A stretch of DNA of 64,000 nucleotides from Lichenicoccus sp965277665 (GCF_965277665.1 NZ_OZ255835.1:2418001-2482000); one strand, 5' to 3'. Positions 7,136-16,344 are shown, counted from the first letter of the stretch. Numbers and translations are program-made. Notes: a model not told the origin generated them from the letters alone.

Positions 7136-8538
7136 GCCTGTGCTCGCTCCGCCCTTGCGGCGCGCGCTGGCGACCGCGTTTCCCCGAAGGCCGGTCCGTT
7201 CAGGCCGGCGGCGTCCCACATGACCCTCGGGTCGAAGCAGTCGGCTGCAAAGATGGTCAGTATCACGACCGCGGCGAAAGACATCATCCCGGCATCGGCA
7301 TTGACATTGGCCAGGGCATCGAAATGCACCACTGCCACCAGGATGGAGATCATGAACACGTCGATCATCGACCAGCGCCCGACGAAATCGATGATGCGGA
7401 ACAGCTTGGACCGCAGCACGAGGCGATTGGCCGATCCGCGCCAGGTCGCAAAGCACATTACGCACAGGCCCAGGACCTTGAGCACCGGCACGGTGACGCT
7501 GGCGAAGAACACCAGCAGGGCGAGCGGCAGCATCCCCGCGTCATATAACTCGCCGACACCCTGCAGGATGGTGTGGTCGCCGCCCCGGTTGAGCTTGATG
7601 ATGGTCATCACCGGGAGGACGTTGGCCGGCAGATAGAGCACCACGGCGCTGAAGATGAGCGCCATGGTCCGCCTGACGCTGTCCGGCTTGCGGCGGTACA
7701 GCCTCGCGCCGCAGCGCGGACAGGCTCCGACGCACTCCTCGCAGGAGAGCCTGGTGGGCGAGCAGCAGACCAGCCCGCAGGACAGGCACGAGACCATGTG
7801 CTCCGGCGGCGGCGGCACCTCATGGATGTCGATCTCCGGTCCGAAGGGACGATGCACCGGGTGGCGGTGCGCAAGGCGCACCCGGCGACGCGACCAGATC
7901 ACGTCCGTATCCAGCGTGGAATCCGTCACCCCCAGGGTCAGCATCAGGCCGGCCAGGGCATACACCGCGACCCCGACCTGGATGTCGGCGAGGTCGATCA
8001 GCTTGGTGTAGGCGACCAGGACGCCCAGCATATAGACCTCGATCATCGACCAGGGCCGCAACCGGTCGTACCAGCGCATCATCGCGGTGACCCGCAAGGG
8101 CAGCCGGTGGTGCAGGGCGCCGAACAGGATGCCCAGCATGAGCAGGATGACGACCGCCGGCAGCACGATGGTGACCAGCGCGATCAGGCCGCCGACGATG
8201 CCCCACCCGTCACGCAGCAACTCGATCGGCCCGGTGAACAAGGTGATGGTGCGCGAGCGACCGTAGATGCTGATGGTCAGCACGGGCTGCGTGATGCTCA
8301 GCAGGTAGAGCACCGCGGAGGTGAGGCAGAAGGCCAGCGGGGTCGCGATCGGCGGATTGCTACGACGGACGCCAAGCTTGGTGTCGCAGCGCTCGCAATG
8401 CATGATCTGTCCGGGCTGCAGGTCCCGCGAGCGCTGCACCAGGCCGCAGCCGTGGCACTCGCAGAGCTGCGGCAGCCCGCGCAGGGTCGATCCGGGCACC
8501 CCGAGCAGGGCGCGCATCCTAGCGGTGGCGGTGCTCAC
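7132..8538 (-). CDS. pqiA: PqiA, inner-membrane component of the Pqi system
   Basis: 468 residues with two repeated PqiA units, each a Cys-rich zinc ribbon followed by four membrane spans. The first ribbon contains CECHGCG and CERCDTKLG; the second contains CLSCGLVCC and CPRCGARL. The spans include LLSITQPVLTISIYG and VVLYLPANVLPVMTIIKLN, typical of the family. It is the inner-membrane partner of PqiB. Translation may start at GTG 8538 or at ATG 8517, which has AGG just upstream; neither has a strong Shine-Dalgarno sequence. It is first in the pqiABC operon, with 4-base overlaps at both junctions. Confidence 0.92.
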   Translation of the reverse strand: MSTATARMRALLGVPGSTLRGLPQLCECHGCGLVQRSRDLQPGQIMHCERCDTKLGVRRSNPPIATPLAFCLTSAVLYLLSITQPVLTISIYGRSRTITLFTGPIELLRDGWGIVGGLIALVTIVLPAVVILLMLGILFGALHHRLPLRVTAMMRWYDRLRPWSMIEVYMLGVLVAYTKLIDLADIQVGVAVYALAGLMLTLGVTDSTLDTDVIWSRRRVRLAHRHPVHRPFGPEIDIHEVPPPPEHMVSCLSCGLVCCSPTRLSCEECVGACPRCGARLYRRKPDSVRRTMALIFSAVVLYLPANVLPVMTIIKLNRGGDHTILQGVGELYDAGMLPLALLVFFASVTVPVLKVLGLCVMCFATWRGSANRLVLRSKLFRIIDFVGRWSMIDVFMISILVAVVHFDALANVNADAGMMSFAAVVILTIFAADCFDPRVMWDAAGLNGPAFGETRSPARAARAERAQA

Positions 8539-8678
8539 GGCAGGAGGATGCCGGCTTGGCGGATCAGTTCAGGCACCGGGGGCCTCCAAGGATGTACGCC
8601 CGGGCAGATAATGCGGGGCATCGGGGTCGACAAGCAGTATGCCAGGCAATCATCAACAGGCGATGACCGGTGTTCAGG

Positions 8679-8707
8679 TTGCAGCAACGGCCCTGGTTTT
8701 GTATAGG
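8679..8707 (+). promoter_or_regulatory. Candidate tRNA-Thr promoter
   Basis: TTGCAG, 17 bases, TATAGG, ending 13 bases before the mature tRNA. Spacing and both hexamers are good for a sigma-70-type promoter. Confidence 0.55.
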
Positions 8708-8720
8708 GCGCATGCAGTCT

Positions 8721-8795
<75 letters not shown>

Positions 8796-8895
8796 TTGTC
8801 CCCGTCGGTGTCTTTTATTGGAAACCGCCGGCTCGAAATTGCTGCCGCGTCGGCCCTGCCTTGTGGCCCTGCTCCCTTGCGGCATACTTGCACTT

Positions 8896-10626
8896 ATGCA
8901 GGTCACGCGGGCCAATTCTGAACCGACCGACCCACAGAGCACTGCGGCGCAGGACGTCCCGGTTGCGTCCCAGGCGGCGCCAGCGGCCAAGGCCGAACCG
9001 CGGCGCCTGTGGCTGCAACCGGACCCGGAGAGCGTCGCGTTGCTGCGGCGTGCGCCGGTGATCGCCCGGCACGCCCGCAACGCCGGCATCACGCGACGCA
9101 TCGAGACCACGTACTACGACACGCCGGACCGCTTGTTGTTCAGGGGAAATCTGTCGTTGCGGGTGCGGACGCTCGGCCGCCGCTTCATCCAGACGCTGTC
9201 GGGGCGCGCGAGCCAGGCGAGTGCAGCGTCCGGCACCTGGTCGTGCAGCGTGGCGAGCGCTCTGCCGGACCTGGCCGATCTCGGGGCCCTGCAGGCCGAC
9301 TGGCTGCCGCCGGCGGTGCGCGAGGCGCTGCTGCGCGGTCCGCTGGCGCTGGTCTGCACAGCCAGGATACGCCGCCACACGCGCCGGCTCGCGATGCCGG
9401 ACGCCTTGGCCCCCGACTCCCTGGTCCCCGGTTCCCTGGTCGATGTCGTCTTCGAGGATGGCGGCATCGAGGCCCAGGGCCGGCACCAAGGCATCGACCG
9501 GATCGGCCTGGTGCTGCACGCCGGCGAGGCATCGGCGCTGTACGAGGTCGCGCTGCGGCTGCTCGACGTGGCGCCGCTGCGGATCGGCGCCGACAGCACG
9601 GCCCTGCTCGGCTACGCGCTGGCCACCCAAACCCACCTGCGGGCGGCAAAGGCGACCGCCTCGAGCCTGACGCCGGCGCTGGCGATGGACGATGCGATCG
9701 CGGCCATCCTCGCTGCATGCCAGACGCATCTGCAGGCCAACCAGGGCGTCGCGCAAAACGCCCGCACGCCGGATGGCGTGCACCAGATGCGCGTCGCGCT
9801 GCGCCGTGTGCGCTCGGCGCTGTCGCTGCTGCGCCGCGACCTGCCGTCCGGCACCATGGCAAGCCTGGCTCGCGAGGCGAAGTGGGCTGCCGCTCAGCTC
9901 GGCCCGGCGCGGGGCTGGGATGTCTTCCTGGCCAGCACCTTGAACGACACCCTGACGCAACGCACCCGGGCGCCCCGCGGCGGCCCGGATTTCCAGGCGC
10001 TGCGGCAGGCGGCCGAGGCGCCGCGCGCGCGCGCCTACCGGACCGTCACGGCGTTGATCACGGCGCCGCGCTTCAGCCGCTTCCAGCTCACCCTGGGCCA
10101 GTGGGCGGCGCGGCGCGGCTGGCGCAACGAGGTCACCCCGGACGGGCTGGCGCTGCTGGCGGATCCCGCTTCACTGGTGGCCGCCGGCATGCTGGGCCGC
10201 CTGCATCGCAAGGCGCTCAGGCAGGGCGCGCACTTCAGGCGCCTGTCGGCCACCGAGCGTCACCAGCTGCGCATCACGCTGAAGAAGCTGCGCTACGCCA
10301 TCGAGTTCTTCCTGCCGCTGTTCGAGGCCTCGGGTCGCGCGCATCGTTTCGTGCGACGGCTGAGCCGCCTGCAGGAGGCGCTCGGCCTCGACCATGACGC
10401 CGCCGAGACCAGGCCCCTGCTGGTGCAACTCGGCGGTCGGGGCAGCGCCGGCGGCATCCACCAGGCCATCGGCGTGGTGATCGGCTGGCAGGCCCGCGAG
10501 GAGCTCGTCAACCTCGATACGCTGGCGGCGCAATGGCAGCGGTTCAAGACCCTGCAGCCGTTCTGGCCCAAGGTATCGAAACCGCTCAGTGCCGGATCAA
10601 CGCCAGCAGCACCTCGGCCAGGATGA
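8896..10626 (+). CDS. CYTH-CHAD protein with degenerate CYTH half
   Basis: About 576 residues. The N-terminal half aligns in order with CYTH triphosphatases (TTYYDTPDRLLFRG, LSLRVRTLGRRFIQTL). The C-terminal half is a CHAD domain with two intact His/Arg-rich helices (VHQMRVALRRVRSALSLLRR and RHQLRITLKKLRYAIEF), which bind polyphosphate in characterised CHAD proteins. The hallmark ExExK strand of CYTH enzymes is replaced by RRLWLQ. The acidic ELELE-like strand is replaced by RIGLVLH. I therefore infer a polyphosphate-binding protein without triphosphatase activity. ATG at 8896 is chosen; TTG at 8818 is also possible. The 3' end overlaps the converging RMD1-like gene by 41 bases. Confidence 0.8.
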   Translation: MQVTRANSEPTDPQSTAAQDVPVASQAAPAAKAEPRRLWLQPDPESVALLRRAPVIARHARNAGITRRIETTYYDTPDRLLFRGNLSLRVRTLGRRFIQTLSGRASQASAASGTWSCSVASALPDLADLGALQADWLPPAVREALLRGPLALVCTARIRRHTRRLAMPDALAPDSLVPGSLVDVVFEDGGIEAQGRHQGIDRIGLVLHAGEASALYEVALRLLDVAPLRIGADSTALLGYALATQTHLRAAKATASSLTPALAMDDAIAAILAACQTHLQANQGVAQNARTPDGVHQMRVALRRVRSALSLLRRDLPSGTMASLAREAKWAAAQLGPARGWDVFLASTLNDTLTQRTRAPRGGPDFQALRQAAEAPRARAYRTVTALITAPRFSRFQLTLGQWAARRGWRNEVTPDGLALLADPASLVAAGMLGRLHRKALRQGAHFRRLSATERHQLRITLKKLRYAIEFFLPLFEASGRAHRFVRRLSRLQEALGLDHDAAETRPLLVQLGGRGSAGGIHQAIGVVIGWQAREELVNLDTLAAQWQRFKTLQPFWPKVSKPLSAGSTPAAPRPG

Positions 10627-11701
10627 GGATCACGATGATGAACTCCATCGCCGCCGCGCGGCTGCTGGAGGCCTCCTCGTAGAGGGCGGCGTAGGTATCG
10701 CGGATGATCGCAAGCTTGCGGTCCACCGCGGCGCTGACGGTGCCGACACGGAACAGGTCGAGTGCTGCGGTATAGATGCGCGCGAGATAGACGTCCTCGG
10801 TGACCTGCAGCGCGTTGTCGACCTTCTCGGTCAGCTCGGTGACTTCGGCGACCAGCGTGTACAGCCGCCGTGCCAGGCTGGCAAAGCGGCGCGAGCTCAG
10901 CAGGCCGCCGATGCGATGGGTGGTTTCCACCAGGTCGTACATGCTGGGCAGCTCGTCATCGAGCAGCTCGTCATAGTAGCGCATCTCCAGCAACTGCGCG
11001 TTCGCGACCTCGATCACATCCAGCACGTCGGAATCGCCACGCGGTTCGTAGATGAAGGCACGATCCCAGGTCAGCACCGCAAGATCGTCGGTATAGTACG
11101 AGAAGCGCTTGCGCAGCAGGTCGGCGCGCGCGGCCTCCGACAGCGCACGCCTCTCGCCCGACAGCAGCGGCACCAGGTCGCAGCGTTCCATCAGTGCCAC
11201 GGCGCCGATCGGCGCATCGAAGGCGCGGACCACGCCGACCAGGTAGTCCTCCTGCAGGATCGACCGCGCCGGTCGCGTCAAGGCCGATGCCAGTACCTCG
11301 TGCAGTTCCGCATTGATCCGGCTCCAGACCGGATGCGGCGAGCTCGGTCCGATCGCGGCGTCAACGGCGTTGAGCCGGTCGGTGAAGCCGGGCCAGTCGC
11401 AGCCACCTGCGGTCACCGAGAAGGCGATGGTGAGTACACCGAAATCGTACAGGCGCGCCGTCGCGGTCGCGGTCACTTCGCCGTCCGCGAGCGTGAGCCG
11501 CACCGGTTCCAGCGGCAGCACCAGGGGTGGCACGTCGTAGGAGATCGCCTTGGGCGAGGTGACGCGCAGGGTTCTGCGGGCACTGCTGGCGCCGGTATGC
11601 TGGCGCCAGATCGCCTCGGCCCGCACCAGGTCGGCGGCATAGGCGAAGTCGAACAACCGGTACACGATGATCTCGGCATCGACGACCTGCAGTGCCGGCA
11701 A
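10586..11701 (-). CDS. RMD1/DUF155-like membrane-anchored protein
   Basis: 371 residues. The C-terminal part has the pattern of the RMD1/YagE (DUF155) family: long helices (LARRLYTLVAEVTELTEKVD, YLARIYTAALDLFRVG), then AAAMEFIIVILILAEVLLAL, a single membrane span at the very end. Fungal RMD1 family members have been linked to mitochondrial and meiotic functions; the bacterial role is unknown. The start is a TTG next to the homospermidine synthase stop, four bases away, so the two genes are probably cotranscribed. The 3' end overlaps the CYTH-CHAD gene. Confidence 0.72.
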   Translation of the reverse strand: MPALQVVDAEIIVYRLFDFAYAADLVRAEAIWRQHTGASSARRTLRVTSPKAISYDVPPLVLPLEPVRLTLADGEVTATATARLYDFGVLTIAFSVTAGGCDWPGFTDRLNAVDAAIGPSSPHPVWSRINAELHEVLASALTRPARSILQEDYLVGVVRAFDAPIGAVALMERCDLVPLLSGERRALSEAARADLLRKRFSYYTDDLAVLTWDRAFIYEPRGDSDVLDVIEVANAQLLEMRYYDELLDDELPSMYDLVETTHRIGGLLSSRRFASLARRLYTLVAEVTELTEKVDNALQVTEDVYLARIYTAALDLFRVGTVSAAVDRKLAIIRDTYAALYEEASSSRAAAMEFIIVILILAEVLLALIRH

Positions 11702-11705
11702 GGGC

Positions 11706-13172
11706 CTAGACCCTTATGTTGCTGAATCGGAACGGCCTCGCGTGGTCGAGATCCTCCGCGAACAGCCGCGCGCGATCCAGCAGCGGCGTCCAGTCGGAAT
11801 AGACCCCGACCAGGTCTCCGAGATAGGGCCGCATGATGTCCAGGATGCGCGCATGATCCAGCGCATCGGCCTCGACCAGTCCGCAGCCCGGGTTTTCGAT
11901 CGCCCAGACCAGACCGGCCAGCACCGCGGCGGTCACCTGCAGGCTGGTCGCGTTGTTGTACGGCACCAGGCGGCGCGCCTCGTCGATGGCAAGGCGCGAG
12001 CCATACCAGTACGCCCCGCGCGAATGCCCGAGCAGCAGCACGCCGAGCTCGTCCATGCCGCCGGTGATCTCGTCCATCATCAGCCGCTGCGTCGGCTGCA
12101 GGCGCCAGTTGCGCCCGGCCAGCTCATGGATCGACAGCACCGCGTCGTCGCACGGATTGTAGGCGTAGTGCACGGTCGGACGGTATCGCACATCGCGGCC
12201 ATCGCGCACCGTGTAGTAGTCGGCAATCGAGATCGACTCGTTGTGGGTGATCAGGAATCCGTGGAACGGGCCTTCGAGGGGAGTCCAGCTGCGCACCCGC
12301 ACCGACGCACCCGGCCGCATCAGGTAGATCGCGGCATCGCAGCCAAAATCGTGCCGGCGGCCGTCGATGGGGAGTGCGCCCTCATGGGTACCCCAGCCCA
12401 GTTCCGCCGGCTGGCAGCCTTCGCCGACGAAGCCGTCGATCGACCAGGTGTTGACGAACTCGCCGCGGCGCTTGGCGACGTTGCCGACCTGCGTGTCCCG
12501 CTCGGCGATATGGATGGCCTGCACGCCGAGCCGCTGCGCGAGCTCGGCCCATCCCGCGCGCGAGACGGGAGTGTCGCTCTTCGCCCCGGTATCGTGCGCA
12601 ATCTCGAGCAGCGCCTGCTTCACGAAATGCGAGACCAGGCCGGGATTGGCGCCGTGTCCCACCACCGCGGTGGGTCCGGAATTGCCGCCCGCCGCGAGCG
12701 CCAGCGCGCTCTCCCGCAGCGCGTAGTTGGAGCGTTGCGAAGGCGTCAGCGCGGGATCGGTATAGCCGCCGGCCCAGGGTTCGATGCAGGTATCGAGATA
12801 GAGCGCGCCGCACGCGCGGCAGAGCGTGATCAGCGCGACCGAGGAGACGTCGACCGACAGGTTGAGCAGGAAATCGCCGGCGCCGAGCAGGGGAGCGAGC
12901 ACCGCGCGGTAGTTCCGCCGGTCGAGCGGCTGCACCAGGATGCGGATGCCGAGTGCCGCCGCCACCGCGCCGCCACGCGCATCCGCGGTGACGATGGTGA
13001 TGCGCTCGCGGGGCATGTCGATATGCGCCAGGATCAGCGGCAGCACGCCCTGGCCGATGCTGCCCAGGCCGAGCATGACGAGCCGGCCGTCGAATGCGAC
13101 GTGGTGCATGTCCCGCACGCCCGGGAGCTGCTGTCCGGGCGGCGTCGCGGCGGCGGGAGGCCCTGTCATCAC
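11706..13172 (-). CDS. hss: Homospermidine synthase
   Basis: 488 residues, matching the bacterial NAD-dependent enzyme that makes sym-homospermidine from putrescine (EC 2.5.1.44). The Rossmann motif is GRLVMLGLGSIGQGVLPLIL. Other family segments are NLSVDVSSVALITLC, LYLDTCIEPWAGGY, VVGHGANPGLVSHFVKQAL and ITHNESISIADYYTV. Homospermidine is a common polyamine in alphaproteobacteria. Translation may begin at GTG 13172, ATG 13169, or the Met at residue 22 just before the conserved core. The gene directly follows the hybrid kinase gene on the same strand, so all of 15243-10586 may be one transcript. Confidence 0.95.
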   Translation of the reverse strand: MMTGPPAAATPPGQQLPGVRDMHHVAFDGRLVMLGLGSIGQGVLPLILAHIDMPRERITIVTADARGGAVAAALGIRILVQPLDRRNYRAVLAPLLGAGDFLLNLSVDVSSVALITLCRACGALYLDTCIEPWAGGYTDPALTPSQRSNYALRESALALAAGGNSGPTAVVGHGANPGLVSHFVKQALLEIAHDTGAKSDTPVSRAGWAELAQRLGVQAIHIAERDTQVGNVAKRRGEFVNTWSIDGFVGEGCQPAELGWGTHEGALPIDGRRHDFGCDAAIYLMRPGASVRVRSWTPLEGPFHGFLITHNESISIADYYTVRDGRDVRYRPTVHYAYNPCDDAVLSIHELAGRNWRLQPTQRLMMDEITGGMDELGVLLLGHSRGAYWYGSRLAIDEARRLVPYNNATSLQVTAAVLAGLVWAIENPGCGLVEADALDHARILDIMRPYLGDLVGVYSDWTPLLDRARLFAEDLDHARPFRFSNIRV

Positions 13173-13173
13173 C

Positions 13174-15243
13174 TCAGGCCCCGCCCAGGACGACCCGCAG
13201 CTTCTGCGCCAGCTCGTCGCGGCGGTACGGCTTGTTCAGCACCGGCAGGCCCTGGCCGATGGTCTGTCCCGCGCCGGCATCGCCGACAGGGCCCGAGGTC
13301 AGCAGGACCTTCAGCCCGGGCCGAAGCTGCTGCGCATCGACCGCGAGCCTGGCGCCATCCATGCCGCCGGGCATCACCACGTCGGAGAACAGGATGTCGA
13401 TCCGTTCGGGGCCGCGCAGATGTTCCAGCGCCTCGCTCGCATTGCGCGACACCACGACCTTGTAGCGCAGCTCTTCGAGGCTCTCGACCGCCATGCCGAG
13501 CACCTGCTCGTCATCCTCGACCAGCAGCACGGTATCGCCGCTGCAGGCGCGGCGCAGCGGCACCATGCTGGTCGCGGCATGACGCTCCTCGGCGACCGCA
13601 TCGTCCGAGCGCGGGAAATACAGCCTGACACTGGTACCGGCGCCGGGCGTGCTGTCGATCATGACATCGCCGCCGGCGCTGCGCATGAAGCCATAGACCT
13701 GGCTCAGGCCGAGGCCGGAACCGCGTCCGACCTCCTTGGTGGTGAAGAACGGCTCGAACGCCCGGTGCAACGTGCCCGGCTCGAGGCCGGTGCCGGTATC
13801 GGTCACGCAGACCATCACGTACGCCCCCGGCGCGATGCCGCGAACGGCGACGGCCTCGGTCGCCAGGTACACATTGCCGCACTGCAAGCGGATCGTGCCG
13901 CCCGCTGGCATCGCATCGCGGGCATTGACGATCAGGTTCAGCACGGCGGACTCGAACTGCGCCGGATCGACGCGCACCGGACCCGCCGCCGGGTCGAGAT
14001 CGAACTGCAGGTCGATCGCCTCGCCCGCGGCACGCCGCGCCAGGGCATGGAACTCGAGCAGCAGTCGGTTCGGGTTGAGCGTCTCCGGGCGCGCCATCTG
14101 CCGGCGCGAGAACGCCAGCAACTGCTGGGTCAGCTGCTCGCCGCGACGCGCCGCGATCATCGCCGTCTCGGCCAGCCGCACCACCCGGTCGGTCCGCTCC
14201 GGACGCCGGATCATCATGTCGAGGCAGCCGACGATCACCGTGAGCAGGTTGTTGAAATCGTGCGCGACGCCGCCGGTCAGCTGCCCGATCGCCTCCATCT
14301 TCCGCGCCTGGTGCAGCGCATCCTCGGTGCGGCGGCGATCGGTGGTGTCCATGACGATGCCGGCCATGCGCACCGGCTCGCCGCCCGGCGCATATTCGAC
14401 CCGACCACGCGCATCGATCCAGCGCATGGCGCCGTCACCGCGGGTGATGCGGCATTCCAGTTCCAGGGTTCCGCTGCCGAGCGCCGTGTCGAACGCGCCG
14501 GCGGCCGCGTTACGATCCTCGCCCACGACATGATGCAGGAACGCGGAGCGGCCCCATGCCTGCCTCCGGCTGCCGTGCCAGGCCTGATCTCGTTGCGATC
14601 CCGCCTCGGACTCCGGGTCGAGGCCGAAGATGTGGTCGTGCCGCCGCGAGCGTCGGGCGGTGTCGGTGCGCAGGTCGAGGTCCCACGATCCCATGCCGGC
14701 GCTGTCGAGCGCGAACGCCAGCGTCTCGCGCGCCGCCTCAAGTTCGCCGGTGCGCTGCCGGACGCGCTGTTCGAGGGTCTCGTTGAGCTGCAGCAAGGCG
14801 GCGGCACTCTGCTCGCGTCCGAGCAGCAGGTCGCGCGCCTGGTACTGCCGGCGACGCGCCCGCAGCGCGGATCCGACCGCGCTGGCCAGGGTTTCCGCAT
14901 TGATCGGCCCCTCGAGCAGCACGACGTTGCCAAGCTGGCCGAGGATCGTGGCCGATGTGGCCGAACGCGGGCCGGACTGTCGCGTCGCCAGCACGATGAA
15001 CCCCAGGTCCGACCACGGCAGCTGCCCGGCGATCCAGTCGAGCACCGGCCGCAGATCGGCACCGAGCAGCGTCTCCTCGGTCACCACGACCCCGCCGATC
15101 TCGCCGTCGAGGCTGGCGCGCAGGGCGGCGAGGTCGGCGCAGACGATGCCCGCGACGCCGGCACGCTGCAGCACCTGGCCGATGATGCCGGCATCGCGTC
15201 CGTGCGGGGCAAGGATGGCGACGTGCTGCGACACCCCGGGCAA
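13174..15243 (-). CDS. PAS-containing hybrid histidine kinase
   Basis: 689 residues. Residues 1-130 resemble a receiver-like input domain (VAILAPHGRDAGIIGQVLQR) seen before PAS domains in alphaproteobacterial kinases. A coiled coil follows (LNETLEQRVRQRTGELEAAR), then a PAS domain ending RMAGIVMDTTDRRRTEDAL. The kinase core has H-box GQLTGGVAHDFNNLL, N-box NLIVNARDAMPAGG and a GSGLGLSQVYGF box. The C-terminal receiver has LLVEDDEQVL, Asp in ILFSDVVMPGGMDG, and LNKPYRRDE. The middle of the PAS domain (residues about 218-240, Gln/Arg/His-rich) looks diverged. The start is a TTG at 15243 or a GTG at 15234. Output must be by phosphotransfer, since there is no DNA-binding domain. Confidence 0.9.
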   Translation of the reverse strand: MPGVSQHVAILAPHGRDAGIIGQVLQRAGVAGIVCADLAALRASLDGEIGGVVVTEETLLGADLRPVLDWIAGQLPWSDLGFIVLATRQSGPRSATSATILGQLGNVVLLEGPINAETLASAVGSALRARRRQYQARDLLLGREQSAAALLQLNETLEQRVRQRTGELEAARETLAFALDSAGMGSWDLDLRTDTARRSRRHDHIFGLDPESEAGSQRDQAWHGSRRQAWGRSAFLHHVVGEDRNAAAGAFDTALGSGTLELECRITRGDGAMRWIDARGRVEYAPGGEPVRMAGIVMDTTDRRRTEDALHQARKMEAIGQLTGGVAHDFNNLLTVIVGCLDMMIRRPERTDRVVRLAETAMIAARRGEQLTQQLLAFSRRQMARPETLNPNRLLLEFHALARRAAGEAIDLQFDLDPAAGPVRVDPAQFESAVLNLIVNARDAMPAGGTIRLQCGNVYLATEAVAVRGIAPGAYVMVCVTDTGTGLEPGTLHRAFEPFFTTKEVGRGSGLGLSQVYGFMRSAGGDVMIDSTPGAGTSVRLYFPRSDDAVAEERHAATSMVPLRRACSGDTVLLVEDDEQVLGMAVESLEELRYKVVVSRNASEALEHLRGPERIDILFSDVVMPGGMDGARLAVDAQQLRPGLKVLLTSGPVGDAGAGQTIGQGLPVLNKPYRRDELAQKLRVVLGGA

Positions 15244-15251
15244 CCCCGCGC

Positions 15252-15401
15252 TCAGGCCGCCGCACCCATGCGCCGCTCCGGCGTCGCCGCGCGCTGCGCG
15301 AAGACGTCGGGACTGAAGACGTGGGGACTGTCGTCGGGGCCCTGGATGCCGGTCGCGGCCCGCGCCGCGTCTGCAGGACCGTTCGATGTCATCTCGGGCA
15401 T
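15252..15401 (-). CDS. Possible 49-residue protein upstream of kinase
   Basis: A short frame from ATG at 15401 ends 8 bases before the kinase start. Codon use resembles the genes around it, and the product contains GPDDSPHVFSPDVF, which is not repetitive. No strong Shine-Dalgarno sequence and no known family are seen. It could be a real small protein or a translated leader coupled to the kinase. Confidence 0.35.
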   Translation of the reverse strand: MPEMTSNGPADAARAATGIQGPDDSPHVFSPDVFAQRAATPERRMGAAA

Positions 15402-15473
15402 GGTTGATCCGTGGCTTGCACAGCCGCGCGACCTAGCACACGGCCGCGGCCTTCAACAGGTGCCGATTTCTCA

Positions 15474-15579
15474 GAGCCTGTTTGCAAACGCGTGCTGCTG
15501 GCGATCCCCCGCTTTCTAAGCCCGGGCGCCTTTCCTGCGGACCGCTCTCATCCAGCATCAGGGGTTTTCAAACAGGCTC
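15474..15579. mobile_element. MITE-like inverted-repeat element, copy A
   Basis: The 106-bp element begins GAGCCTGTTTGCAAAC and ends GTTTTCAAACAGGCTC. The two ends form an imperfect inverted repeat of about 30 bases (GAGCCTGTTTG, then AAAC, then TGCTGG in both arms). It is flanked by TCA on both sides (15471-15473 and 15580-15582). The right TCA is also the complement of the stop codon of the gene at 15580. It carries no coding capacity. The related copy at 23506 has the same arms and a longer middle. Three-base TNA duplications are known for the IS1031 subgroup of the IS5 family; assignment to that group is inference. Confidence 0.75.
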
Positions 15580-16344
15580 TCAGCCCTTGCTCTTGATCCA
15601 CCACTTGACGGGCTGCGGCTCCCGGGTGCTGGCCCTGGACTTGGCCTGCTGGGGCGTGGCCTGCTGGCGGCGCACCTTCGGCACCCGAACGGCGGCCGGA
15701 CCCTCGGGCCGCGGCACCAACGCAGGCTCGGGCGCCGCCGGTCTGGTCGCGGCCGGTGCCGCCGCTGCGGCCTGGACCCGCCCCACGGCCATAGGACCCG
15801 CGTCGTCCTGCGCCGCCCGGGCCGCCGACCGCGCCTCGTTCAGGTCGAGTTCCAGATGCGCCAGACGGGTCTGCAGGCCCTGCAAGGCGAGCCGTGTCTC
15901 GTGCAACGAGCGCTCGGCCTCCTCGCGAACCCGCCGCTCGCGCGCCAGCTCGTCGCGCAGCGCATCGAGCGCCGAGCGGCCCTGGTCGGCCCGGCCCTGG
16001 TCGCTGATGTCGTGATATCCGGGCCGGTCGCGCCCGGCATATTCGACGACGACATCGCCATCCTGGACAAAGGCCGGCCGTTTGAGCTTGTGCATCGGCG
16101 CCGCGGCGCGGCGCTGGTTGCCGCCGTTCTGACCGCCGCCGTGGCCGCCGCCGTGGCCGACACTTCCTGGGCGGAACGGGTCCAGCGAATCGCGCCCCGG
16201 CTCCGGGCGGCGCGCCTCGGCGTCGTCGTGGCTGGCGCCGCGTCCGAGGCGGGCCAACGCCTGGCGGACGCCTTCCTCGGACAAGGCGGTTTCGGACGCG
16301 GCGTCCTCGGGGGATGCGCCGCGCAAGACAAGCTTATCAGGCAA
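15580..16344 (-). CDS. Hypothetical coiled-coil protein
   Basis: 254 residues. An N-terminal segment (SEEGVRQALARLGRG) is followed by a His/Gly/Asn-rich linker (GGGHGGGQNGGNQ). A long coiled coil then runs over residues about 130-195 (LRDELARERRVREEAERSL and following), and the basic C-terminus is Ala/Pro/Arg-rich and ends WWIKSKG. No enzyme motif is present, and the function is unknown. TTG at 16344 is chosen because AGGA lies about 8 bases upstream. Its stop codon is directly joined to the right end of the inverted-repeat element at 15474. Confidence 0.65.
   Translation of the reverse strand: MPDKLVLRGASPEDAASETALSEEGVRQALARLGRGASHDDAEARRPEPGRDSLDPFRPGSVGHGGGHGGGQNGGNQRRAAAPMHKLKRPAFVQDGDVVVEYAGRDRPGYHDISDQGRADQGRSALDALRDELARERRVREEAERSLHETRLALQGLQTRLAHLELDLNEARSAARAAQDDAGPMAVGRVQAAAAAPAATRPAAPEPALVPRPEGPAAVRVPKVRRQQATPQQAKSRASTREPQPVKWWIKSKG

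Noticed and set aside
5126..7636. Plus-strand open frame of over 800 codons opposite pqiB
   Set aside because: It runs through pqiC, pqiB and pqiA on the other strand, which have clear domains. Its composition is typical of an antisense shadow.
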